From Pseudobdellovibrio sp. (lineage in GTDB: Bacteria; Bdellovibrionota; Bdellovibrionia; Bdellovibrionales; Bdellovibrionaceae), in assembly GCA_025449725.1 (NCBI GenBank), contig JANWIU010000129.1:1-13395 (forward strand): a stretch of DNA of 13,395 bases, written 5' to 3'. How positions within the stretch are numbered: the first letter of the stretch is position 1; each line of letters begins with the position of its first letter. Positions 7,009 through 13,360 of the stretch are shown here, piece by piece. The notes under the pieces are model-generated. The model saw nothing but the letters and a program-made list of their open reading frames with translations. It was not told the origin of the DNA and did not search any database. The translations under genes and the position numbers were made by a program.

Positions 7009-7043
7009 TTGCTCTAATCAAACAACTAAGATGAAATAGAGCT
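7009..7043 (+). promoter_or_regulatory. Candidate promoter directly before ftsB start
   Basis: TTGCTC at 7009-7014 and TGAAAT at 7032-7037 are spaced by 17 bases, with 6 bases between the -10 and the GTG start. The matches to the sigma-70 consensus are modest (3 of 6 and 4 of 6). Its value lies in having the same spacing to the start codon as better promoters elsewhere in the window and in the lack of a Shine-Dalgarno here. Confidence 0.3.
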
Positions 7044-7349
7044 GTGGAAAAAATTTATCGCTACAGTTCGCATTTTCGGAATTTCCTAAACAGACCATTA
7101 AAGGTTCTGATTTTTTGTAACGTGATCTTCGCTGCTTACTTATTTTTAAATGGAGCGGTTTGGCGGGTTTGGGGTCTTAAGCGTGATCAATCTACAATTC
7201 AAGATCAGATAAAACGATCGATCGACCAGTCAAAAAATCTCGATATGCAAATTCGCCAGGCTAAGGACCAGAGCTACATTGCCCGCCAGGCAAAAGACAA
7301 ATTAGACATGGCCGGAGAACACGATTTAATATTTGTTTTTCCTGAGTAA
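7044..7349 (+). CDS. ftsB: FtsB/DivIC-family cell division protein
   Basis: A 101-residue bitopic membrane protein of the septum formation initiator family. Family members join FtsL and FtsQ (DivIB) at the division site and help activate the septal cell-wall synthase. The sequence shows a short cytoplasmic N-terminus, one membrane span at ~19-37 (LKVLIFCNVIFAAYLFLNG), and a coiled-coil helix at ~45-78. The family-typical C-terminal motif follows: IARQAKDKLDMAGEHDLIFVFPE, where ARxKLxM and the short strand match the usual ending. The start is GTG with no convincing Shine-Dalgarno. Close linkage to eno is also seen in alphaproteobacteria; here the OmpA-family gene lies between. The family call is firm, while FtsB rather than another DivIC-type name is conventional. 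Confidence 0.85.
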   Translation: MEKIYRYSSHFRNFLNRPLKVLIFCNVIFAAYLFLNGAVWRVWGLKRDQSTIQDQIKRSIDQSKNLDMQIRQAKDQSYIARQAKDKLDMAGEHDLIFVFPE

Positions 7350-7413
7350 TTTCAGACACTTGATTTCTTCTTAAGAATTCCGCATCAGACTTAAAATCTC
7401 AACTTTTCGACCG

Positions 7414-7448
7414 TTGACTTTTCTTAGAGCAAAAGCTCTAATCTCCAC
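7414..7448 (+). promoter_or_regulatory. Strong sigma-70-like promoter with internal palindrome, start codon at predicted +1
   Basis: TTGACT at 7414-7419, a 17-base spacer and TCTAAT at 7437-7442, each matching five of six consensus bases, is the best promoter in the window. Six bases separate the -10 from the ATG at 7449, so the predicted transcript begins at the start codon. The sequence between has no Shine-Dalgarno (CTCCAC). A perfect inverted repeat TTAGAGC-AAAA-GCTCTAA spans 7424-7441, filling most of the spacer and most of the -10, where a regulator could block RNA polymerase. Confidence 0.6.
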
Positions 7449-7679
7449 ATGACTCTTGATCAATTTAAACAAAATGGCCATCTATATTTGGGCCTTAGCC
7501 GCCGTGAATTTGCCCGCAGGCTGGCTACAGGCCAAGTCGACTTTCATATTTTAAAATCGCAGGTAGAGCTGAACTCACTCGTAACGGAACTCGATTCCAT
7601 TTGCGAAGAAAAGCTGAAGCAGGAGTCTGCCGAACAGCTCGATAAGTTTGATTATTTAGACGACTCGTCGTTGTCATGA
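7449..7679 (+). CDS. Small acidic-tailed protein of unknown function
   Basis: A 76-residue cytoplasmic protein with no signal peptide or membrane span. The N-terminal half contains a basic, probably helical stretch (LGLSRREFARRLATGQVD) loosely resembling a helix-turn-helix. The C-terminal half is acidic and helical (ELDSICEEKLKQ...) and ends in DKFDYLDDSSLS. I do not recognise a family. It ends 26 bases before polA. The strong promoter placed exactly at its ATG supports it being real. It could be a small DNA- or RNA-associated factor, but that is speculation. Some chance remains that it is only a leader open frame upstream of polA. Confidence 0.6.
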   Translation: MTLDQFKQNGHLYLGLSRREFARRLATGQVDFHILKSQVELNSLVTELDSICEEKLKQESAEQLDKFDYLDDSSLS

Positions 7680-7705
7680 CCTTCTTCCGGGTGTAGAACT
7701 TCACC
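7671..7705 (+). promoter_or_regulatory. Candidate polA promoter overlapping the end of the upstream small gene
   Basis: TTGTCA at 7671-7676 (five of six consensus bases) and TAGAAC at 7694-7699 (four of six) have a 17-base spacer. The -10 ends 6 bases before the polA ATG. The -35 hexamer is within the last codons of the small gene. GGGTG, 12-13 bases upstream of the ATG, is too far for a good Shine-Dalgarno. polA may thus have its own leaderless promoter besides read-through. Confidence 0.4.
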
Positions 7706-10315
7706 ATGAAAAAAGAAATTTATATTGTCGATGTGAGCTCGATGTTTTTTCGTGCGTTCTATGCGATTCGCCCGCTGACTTCTACTAAAGGCGTCCCTGT
7801 GAATGCGGTCTACGGCTTCATTTCGATGATCGTCAAATTGTTTAAAGAGAAAAAACCTGATCACGTTGTATTTTGTTATGACCGCAAAGAGCCTTCTTTC
7901 CGTAAAGGACTTTACACCGAATATAAAGCGAATCGCAGCGAGATGCCCGACGATTTACAATTGCAAATGCCGTACTTAAAACAAGTCGCAAGCCTTTTCG
8001 GAATTTGCGATTTGGAGCTTGATACCTTTGAGGCCGATGACTTAATCGGTACCGTTGCTTGTGTCGCAAAAAAACAGGATTACAATGTTTATATCGTCAG
8101 TGGCGATAAAGATTTTTGTCAGTTGGTGGGCCCTCAGGTATTTCTTTACGACACCATGAAAGAAATTATCTTTGATGAAGCCATGGTTAAAGAAAAACAC
8201 GGAGTACTGCCTGCCCAGTTTATCGATTACCTGGCCATTACGGGCGACACATCTGATAATATTCCGGGTGTTGCAGGCATCGGGCCCAAAGGGGCACAAA
8301 AACTGATTGAGCAGTTTGGAACTTTAGAAAAAATTTATGAAAATATTGATCAGGTCAGCAGTGATTCTATTAAAGAAAAACTTCTGAACTCAAAGGCCAA
8401 TGCATTACTATCTAAAAAATTAGTTACAATTGTTTGCGATGCGCCGATCACTCATAATCTGGATGATTTTAAAGTTAAACCTTTCAAAACAGATGAGCTC
8501 CGTGCTTTCTTGCAGGAATTGAATTTCAAAACCTTTGAAAAAAATCTTCTGGGTGAAGGAAAAACCGGATTTGAAACGCAGGCACCGGTTGCGGGCCGTG
8601 CGATTGTCAGTTCAGTAACGGGCCAGGTATTCAAAGTTCAGGAAGAAGAAAAGGCCGAAGAAAAGGCCGAAGCCATTGCGCCGGTCAATAACGTGCAATT
8701 AAAATCTTGGAGCGAAGAAGAGGTTCAAAAACGCTTAACGGCCCAAGAAGAATTTTTTGTCTTCATTATTTCTTCTAAGCTGGGATTCGGGTTCGGTGAA
8801 GAACTTTACTTAACTGACATTTCTAACTGCAAATTGAATTTAAGTAATTTGAACTGGTCAGGATTTGATCTGAAAAAAATCTGGATTCAGTTAGGAATTC
8901 AGCCTGAGAATGCAAAAATAAATAATGATCTGTTGCTGACAACTTATGTTCTCCGTGCAGCCGATAGTTCTGATTTCGAAAAACTGGGTGATCACTTTTT
9001 ACAGCAGCAATTAGATCTAAAGGCTATTACAGAAGAAGATGAAAAAATGAAGGCCGTCTATGCCTTGTTTCTGCAGCTGATTCCGGTTGTGAAAGCTGAA
9101 ATGGAAAAGAAGGATCTTAACGTTATTTATCAAAAGCTTGAAAAGCCATTGATTCCAGTTCTCTTTCAAATGGAGCGAAAAGGCATTAAGCTTGATTTGC
9201 AGTTCTTAAAAAAATTCTCAATTGAACTTAAGGGTTTGCTGGAAGAACAAGAAAAGAAAATTCACGCCTTAGCCGGCGGAGAAAAATTCAATATCGGCTC
9301 TCCGAAGCAATTGGGTGTCGTGTTGTTTGAAAAGCTGGGGCTTGAAGCTTTAAAGAAAACCAAAACAGGCTATTCGACTGATAATGATGTTCTGGAAAAA
9401 CTGGATCATCCGATTGCAAAAGAAATAATTGAATACCGAGAGATCGCAAAACTGAAATCGACTTATGTTGATGCTCTTCCTGAATTGGCTGATCAGCAGG
9501 GCCGGGTGCATTCGCATTTAAATCAGGCTTTAACAGCGACGGGGCGGTTATCAAGTACAAATCCGAACCTTCAAAATATTCCCATTAGAACAGAACGGGG
9601 ACAAAGAGTCAGAAAGGCCTTCATAGCAGACGAAGGTAAAAAGCTTCTATCGGTCGATTATTCTCAGATTGAGCTTCGTGTACTGGCGCATATTTCTGAC
9701 GATGCAGGTTTAATTCGTGCGTTTAAAGATGATTTAGATATTCACACGGCTACCGCTTCAGAAGTATTCGGCGTCGGTCTTAAAGAGGTAACAAAGGAAC
9801 AGAGACGGATTGCAAAAGCAGTGAACTTTGGTATTGCTTACGGGCAGGGAACTTACGGGTTAGCAGAAGCACTCGGCATATCACGAAAAGAATCTGCTGA
9901 AATTATTGAAAAGTACTTCTTAAAATTCGGCGGAATCAGAGACTACATCAAAAATACAATCGAAAAGGCTCATGACCAAAAGTATGTTGAAACTTTGTTT
10001 GGCCGCCGTCGATACATTCCTGAGCTCGATAACAAAAACGTCATGATTAAAAAGTTCGGAGAACGGGCTGCGATCAATGCTCCGATTCAGGGTACAGCCT
10101 CTGATCTGGTAAAAATGGCTATGATTCAACTGGCACCGGGCTTAAAAGTTGATATGTTACTTCAGGTGCACGATGAACTGATTTTTGAAGGCACTGAAAA
10201 AGACTTAAAAGAGCAAGTGCCGTGGATCGTCGACATCATGGAAAACGTGTCGCGCTTGAAAGTTCCTTTAAAAGTAAATTATTCTATTGGCGATAACTGG
10301 GACGAAGCGCACTAA
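7706..10315 (+). CDS. polA: DNA polymerase I (EC 2.7.7.7), proofreading domain apparently inactive
   Basis: Fills gaps and removes RNA primers during lagging-strand synthesis and repair. At 869 residues it is shorter than the E. coli enzyme (928). Residues 1-~285 are the 5' nuclease with metal-binding acids: Asp9, Asp59, Glu109/Asp111/Asp112, Asp134/Asp136 and Asp181/Asp184, then the helix-hairpin-helix GVAGIGPKGA. Residues ~310-328 are an acidic linker with a KAEEKAEA repeat. Residues ~330-465 occupy the 3'-5' exonuclease position but lack the DxE of Exo I and the acids of Exo II and III. Residues ~470-869 are the polymerase: motif A SVDYSQIELR (Asp651), O-helix RIAKAVNFGIAYG (Lys704, Phe708, Tyr712), motif C VHDELIFE (Asp823, Glu824). 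Phe708 is the usual residue that disfavours dideoxynucleotides. There is no Shine-Dalgarno; a promoter-like element ends 6 bases before the ATG. Confidence 0.97.
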   Translation: MKKEIYIVDVSSMFFRAFYAIRPLTSTKGVPVNAVYGFISMIVKLFKEKKPDHVVFCYDRKEPSFRKGLYTEYKANRSEMPDDLQLQMPYLKQVASLFGICDLELDTFEADDLIGTVACVAKKQDYNVYIVSGDKDFCQLVGPQVFLYDTMKEIIFDEAMVKEKHGVLPAQFIDYLAITGDTSDNIPGVAGIGPKGAQKLIEQFGTLEKIYENIDQVSSDSIKEKLLNSKANALLSKKLVTIVCDAPITHNLDDFKVKPFKTDELRAFLQELNFKTFEKNLLGEGKTGFETQAPVAGRAIVSSVTGQVFKVQEEEKAEEKAEAIAPVNNVQLKSWSEEEVQKRLTAQEEFFVFIISSKLGFGFGEELYLTDISNCKLNLSNLNWSGFDLKKIWIQLGIQPENAKINNDLLLTTYVLRAADSSDFEKLGDHFLQQQLDLKAITEEDEKMKAVYALFLQLIPVVKAEMEKKDLNVIYQKLEKPLIPVLFQMERKGIKLDLQFLKKFSIELKGLLEEQEKKIHALAGGEKFNIGSPKQLGVVLFEKLGLEALKKTKTGYSTDNDVLEKLDHPIAKEIIEYREIAKLKSTYVDALPELADQQGRVHSHLNQALTATGRLSSTNPNLQNIPIRTERGQRVRKAFIADEGKKLLSVDYSQIELRVLAHISDDAGLIRAFKDDLDIHTATASEVFGVGLKEVTKEQRRIAKAVNFGIAYGQGTYGLAEALGISRKESAEIIEKYFLKFGGIRDYIKNTIEKAHDQKYVETLFGRRRYIPELDNKNVMIKKFGERAAINAPIQGTASDLVKMAMIQLAPGLKVDMLLQVHDELIFEGTEKDLKEQVPWIVDIMENVSRLKVPLKVNYSIGDNWDEAH

Positions 10316-10343
10316 AAGTTTCAAAAGAATTTTTTTAACTTTC
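10314..10343. terminator. AT-rich inverted repeat between convergent polA and lipoprotein genes
   Basis: The 37 bases between the two convergent stop codons contain AAAGTT (10315-10320) and AACTTT (10337-10342) around an A/T-rich middle that includes a run of seven T. The arms are weak pairs, so this is at best a poor bidirectional terminator, but nothing better is present between the two genes. Confidence 0.25.
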
Positions 10344-10352
10344 GAAGAGCTT

Positions 10353-11078
10353 CTACTCTGTTTCCCAGCCCACAACGCGGCCGCCTTCTAAATACACGTA
10401 GCGCTTTTCCTGCTTGTATCCTTGTGGGGTAGAGACCTGTTTGTTGTACTGCCAGCGTTCGTTTCTGTAAATCGGGTTACCACTGACTTCGATATTAACG
10501 GGCTCGCCCCAGGATTTTTTGACATATTCTGCGGGCATTCCAATAGCAATGTCCTGAGATTCAACAACGTCGTCGAATTCTTTAAGATCTTGAGCGCGGG
10601 ACCAAATGCGGTTTTTGTTAATCCAAACCTGCCGGCCTTCCACAGAAGGAATCAAAAGCAGGGTGATTTTTTCTTCATCGTTTTTAAGCCACGGAAGAAC
10701 TTTCGAGTACTGTAGTCTTTCTTTAGAGGAATCTAAGCCGCGCTCCAGCTCTCGCAGGCGTTTGCGGTTCACAATCTGTTTTTTTTCATCTTCACTGAGA
10801 GGTTTTTTAGGATCCAGCCCCAGCTCATAGGCAAACTTTTGAATTTCTAAATTTGAAAGCTTGATATCTTCGCGATGTTCAGTTGTGGCCGGGGGCTCAG
10901 TTACCGGCTGCGGGGGCGGAGTCTCCGTCACCACAGGTGCGGGACTTGAAGGTTCGGCAGGAGTCTCCGAATTTTCGCCTGAAGGAGTGTCGCGAACAGT
11001 CTTCACAGGAAGATCAGTTGCGCAGCCGAACAAGAATAAAACAACAGTGAAGGCCAGGGTCTGAAATACATTTTTCAT
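10353..11078 (-). CDS. Proline-rich lipoprotein with BamE/SmpA-like C-terminal domain
   Basis: A 241-residue predicted lipoprotein. The lipobox is LFGC with the lipidated cysteine at position 19. Residues ~24-68 are a flexible Pro/Thr/Glu-rich linker. Residues ~72-125 are charged and helical (LSNLEIQKFAYELGLDPKKPLSEDEK...). Residues ~172-241 read IAIGMPAEYVKKSWGEPVNI...RWQYNK...YVYLEGGRVVGWE. This matches the pattern of small outer-membrane assembly-type domains (BamE/SmpA, DUF2845-like): GM--E-V---WGEP, W-Y, then a beta strand with an EGG/NGG turn. The domain call is by pattern only. It is divergent from the FliL-like gene, with 47 bases between starts, and convergent with polA. No Shine-Dalgarno precedes the ATG; TAAAAT ends 6 bases upstream. 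Confidence 0.8.
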   Translation of the reverse strand: MKNVFQTLAFTVVLFLFGCATDLPVKTVRDTPSGENSETPAEPSSPAPVVTETPPPQPVTEPPATTEHREDIKLSNLEIQKFAYELGLDPKKPLSEDEKKQIVNRKRLRELERGLDSSKERLQYSKVLPWLKNDEEKITLLLIPSVEGRQVWINKNRIWSRAQDLKEFDDVVESQDIAIGMPAEYVKKSWGEPVNIEVSGNPIYRNERWQYNKQVSTPQGYKQEKRYVYLEGGRVVGWETE

Positions 11079-11125
11079 ACTATAATTTTAGTGCAAATTA
11101 CGCCTATTTTGATTAAAATTTTTCG
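11079..11125. promoter_or_regulatory. Compact divergent promoter region with mirrored TAAAAT elements
   Basis: Only 47 bases separate the lipoprotein ATG and the FliL-like GTG. On each strand a TAAAAT (plus 11114-11119; minus 11090-11085) ends exactly 6 bases before the respective start codon, and neither gene has a Shine-Dalgarno. The -35 regions are poor (GTGCAA on plus with a 17-base spacer, nothing convincing on minus). The RNA polymerase sites would overlap, so the two genes probably compete or are oppositely regulated. Confidence 0.4.
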
Positions 11126-11884
11126 GTGAGTGAAAAAAACGGCGAAGATCAAGGCGAAAAACTCGACCAAAATCCCGAATCAGACCAAAGTATTCTTTTG
11201 GATGTCGATGCTTTATTGGCTGAAGAGGATCCGGAATTTCTAAAGAAAATCAGTAATATTAAAATTGATGCCAGCAAAGTGGTCTCAGAAGACGCAGTTG
11301 ATGCCTCTGCCGATATTCAAAGACACATAAACGAAAGTGCTCTTGTTTATTTGAAAAGGCCATTTGAGTTTAAATCTAACCTAAAAGTTGTAGCGGGATT
11401 TTGGGGAATCGTGATCCTCGCGCTGAGCTTATTGGTGTTCGCCTGGAAGAATAAGGATCTCTTGTTTAGTCAGCAGCTTTTTATTCCGTCATTGGAATCC
11501 ATGGGAAGCCCGGCGAATTCATATAATCCCAACACTGAAACAGAAGACTTTTTTGACAACACACGTTTTGCAAAAAACTTGATTTCGATGTCTGCGCTGC
11601 ACGTGAATATTAAAGAATCGGAAAATTCCACAGATAACCCGATGTTGGCCTTTGAGGTGACTGTCGAAGGCCTGTCTGCCGATGCGATTGTTGAAATCAA
11701 AGACCGCCAGGCAGAATTCAAAGACATGCTGGCGCGTTTAACTGAGAAAAAAACCTATGACGAACTGGTTGTTGCCGATGGAAAGCGCCAGTTGTGCGAC
11801 CAATTCCGTGACCTGTTGAATGCTAACCTGACACGCGGTCAGGTTAGACGTGTGCTTCTCAAAACTTTTATTATCAAGCCGTAG
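11126..11884 (+). CDS. FliL-like flagellar basal-body protein with long cytoplasmic N-terminus
   Basis: A 252-residue single-pass inner-membrane protein. Residues 1-~84 are acidic and cytoplasmic, the membrane span is ~87-107 (LKVVAGFWGIVILALSLLVFAW), and the rest is periplasmic. Residues ~155-252 fit the FliL domain: a strand (HVNIKESEN...LAFEVTVEGLS), a helix (AIVEIKDRQAEFKDMLARLTEKKTYDEL), then GKRQLCDQFRDLLNANLTRGQVRRVLLKTFII, close to the family pattern of L-x-KTY-EL, GK--L, N--L--G-V, F-I. FliL surrounds the stator and supports motor torque. Typical FliL is ~150-180 residues, so the N-terminal part is an extra. It is not next to other flagellar genes here, so it may be an orphan paralogue. 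GTG is the only reasonable start; no in-frame ATG occurs before the membrane span. Confidence 0.8.
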   Translation: MSEKNGEDQGEKLDQNPESDQSILLDVDALLAEEDPEFLKKISNIKIDASKVVSEDAVDASADIQRHINESALVYLKRPFEFKSNLKVVAGFWGIVILALSLLVFAWKNKDLLFSQQLFIPSLESMGSPANSYNPNTETEDFFDNTRFAKNLISMSALHVNIKESENSTDNPMLAFEVTVEGLSADAIVEIKDRQAEFKDMLARLTEKKTYDELVVADGKRQLCDQFRDLLNANLTRGQVRRVLLKTFIIKP

Positions 11885-11949
11885 CGAGCAACGCTCGCAG
11901 GAGGCCTAGGGCACGGATGTGCCCGGGCTGAACTAATCTGCCCATCCGT
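11884..11949. terminator. Cluster of hairpins between convergent FliL-like and regulator genes
   Basis: Three inverted repeats occur between two convergent stops. GCGAGC-AAC-GCTCGC is at 11884-11898. GGGCAC-GGAT-GTGCCC is at 11909-11924. ACGGATG (11913-11919) pairs with CATCCGT (11943-11949). The second and third share bases and cannot form together. The third is followed by AATTTAAT on plus. This is likely a bidirectional terminator region, though T-tracts are weak. Confidence 0.5.
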
Positions 11950-11952
11950 AAT

Positions 11953-13209
11953 TTAATCAGCGCGAAACTCACTGACTTTAATTTGGTAGTGCTTGATGCG
12001 GTCATGCAAGGTGGATTTCGGCATTCCCAAATCACTAGCTGTTCTTTTTTGATTTCCCTGATTGGCCATGAGCCTTTTGATAATCATCTGTTTTTCAATT
12101 TCTTTTATGACTGACAACTGTGAGCCGGAGGCCTCATCTAAGTACATAGTTCCTGTCTGTGCATGAGCCAGCTTTTCTTTTTTGTTCAGCAAAATTTCAA
12201 TGTGGCCTTCCTGAATGTATTCTTTAGGAAACAAAGCAGAGCTTCTGGCGACAACATTTTTTAGTTCTCGAATGTTCCCTGGACAGTCATGCTTTTGTAA
12301 GGTTGTAATTGCACCATGAGAAAAGCGCACGCGCATGGCTTTAGCAAATTGGTAAACCAAAGTATCGAAATCCTCTAAGCGTTCTTTCAGTGCGGGAACA
12401 TCAACACAAATCACATTAAGCCGGTAAAATAAATCGGCACGGAAGCTTCCTTCTCTGATTTTGTTGTAAAGATTCTGGTGAGTGGCGGCGATGATGCGCA
12501 CATTTGTTTTAATGGCGCGGTCGCTGCCTACGGGCCTGATTTCATTATTTTCAAGGGCCCGCAGTAACTTCGCCTGCAGCGAATATGGCAAATCACCGAT
12601 TTCATCCAAAAACAGAGTTCCCCCTCTGGCGGTTTCAAATGCTCCTTTACGGTCGGCGATGGCTCCGGTGAAACTTCCTTTCACGTGACCGAACAGTTCG
12701 CTTTCAACCAGTGTTTCAGTCAGCGCCGAACAGTTCACGCTGACAAATGCATTTTGTTGCAGCTTCGAATGTTGGTGAATCATTTGAGCGATGACATCCT
12801 TACCTGTGCCAGACGGCCCAAGTAAAAGCACCGGAAACTGAGTTTCAGCAACGGATGCTAAGTGACCCAGTTGTTTGCTCCAGTATTCATTATGACTTTT
12901 CAATGAAAATTCTTTTTTTGATTTTTGATTATCGACGACGATCAGCTCTTGATTGCCAAGAGTTAAAACGTCTCCGTCATTAAGCTGGGCTTCAAAAATT
13001 CTGGCGCCGTTCAAAAACACTCCGGTCGTTGAACGTAAATCCTTAATGTGAAGACCCAAGTCACGCACCTCAATCAGCGCATGCTTTTTTTCGACAGTTT
13101 CATTACTGAGGTACAGGCCGCATCCGCTGTCGCTTCCAGCGTATAAATAGTTTTCAACGGACCATTCGGTTCTATTTTCGTCAGATAAAATAAGTTTGTA
13201 TCGATTCAT
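11953..13209 (-). CDS. Sigma-54-dependent transcriptional activator with FHA sensory domain
   Basis: A 418-residue regulator. Residues ~1-95 are an FHA domain (HALIEV...LHIKDLRSTTGVFLNG), a fold that normally binds phosphothreonine peptides and so links Ser/Thr kinases to transcription. Residues ~105-340 are the AAA+ domain that remodels sigma-54 polymerase: Walker A GPSGTGKD (131-138), sigma-54 contact loop GSFTGA (178-183, a variant of GAFTGA), Walker B GGTLFLDEIGDL (196-207), arginine-finger region FRADLFYRLNV (256-266), then HDCPGNIREL (307-316, Trp replaced by Cys). Residues ~366-408 are a Fis-type helix-turn-helix (GNQKRTASDLGMPKSTLHDRI). The FHA pocket lacks the usual Arg after Gly and Ser before the His. 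GGAG, 7 bases before the ATG, is a good Shine-Dalgarno. Targets are unknown; I found no sigma-54 promoter in the window. Confidence 0.93.
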   Translation of the reverse strand: MNRYKLILSDENRTEWSVENYLYAGSDSGCGLYLSNETVEKKHALIEVRDLGLHIKDLRSTTGVFLNGARIFEAQLNDGDVLTLGNQELIVVDNQKSKKEFSLKSHNEYWSKQLGHLASVAETQFPVLLLGPSGTGKDVIAQMIHQHSKLQQNAFVSVNCSALTETLVESELFGHVKGSFTGAIADRKGAFETARGGTLFLDEIGDLPYSLQAKLLRALENNEIRPVGSDRAIKTNVRIIAATHQNLYNKIREGSFRADLFYRLNVICVDVPALKERLEDFDTLVYQFAKAMRVRFSHGAITTLQKHDCPGNIRELKNVVARSSALFPKEYIQEGHIEILLNKKEKLAHAQTGTMYLDEASGSQLSVIKEIEKQMIIKRLMANQGNQKRTASDLGMPKSTLHDRIKHYQIKVSEFRAD

Positions 13210-13261
13210 TTAAGTTCTCCTTGCGGGCTTATGATTCAAAAAACCGGCTAGGCATGACGGC

Positions 13262-13289
13262 CCTCAGGAGCTTTTAATTTGATCTGAGG
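13262..13289. repeat. Inverted repeat upstream of the FHA regulator
   Basis: CCTCAG (13262-13267) and CTGAGG (13284-13289) are perfect 6-base arms separated by 16 AT-rich bases. It lies between the divergent regulator and the gene starting at the right edge. It may be an operator or a weak hairpin; 6-base arms can occur by chance. Nothing else is evident in 13210-13360 apart from AT-rich sequence. Confidence 0.25.
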
Positions 13290-13360
13290 CAGGGAATATC
13301 TCAAAAATAAGAATAAATCTAAGAATTGAGAAAATCCGGATTTCATATTAGGTTACTACC

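Noticed and set aside
7525..7707. Minus-strand 60-residue frame opposite the small gene before polA
   Set aside because: The plus-strand frame has a strong promoter at its ATG; the minus frame is basic and featureless.
8042..8299. Minus-strand open frames opposite polA (also 7842-8069 and 9288-9560)
   Set aside because: polA is intact across the region, and these frames have no independent start signals or motifs.
8642..8671. Short direct repeat (GAAGAAAAGGCC twice) in polA
   Set aside because: It only encodes an acidic linker between domains of the polymerase; simple-sequence slippage explains it.
10422..10715. Plus-strand frames opposite the lipoprotein gene (also 10606-10830 and 10861-11064)
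   Set aside because: The minus-strand frame has a lipobox and a coherent domain layout; the plus frames are low-complexity mirrors of it.
11092..11105. Possible sigma-54 promoter on the minus strand (GGCGTAATTTGCAC) before the lipoprotein gene
   Set aside because: Only 8 bases separate the GG and GC elements, while sigma-54 promoters need 10, and the spacing is nearly invariant.
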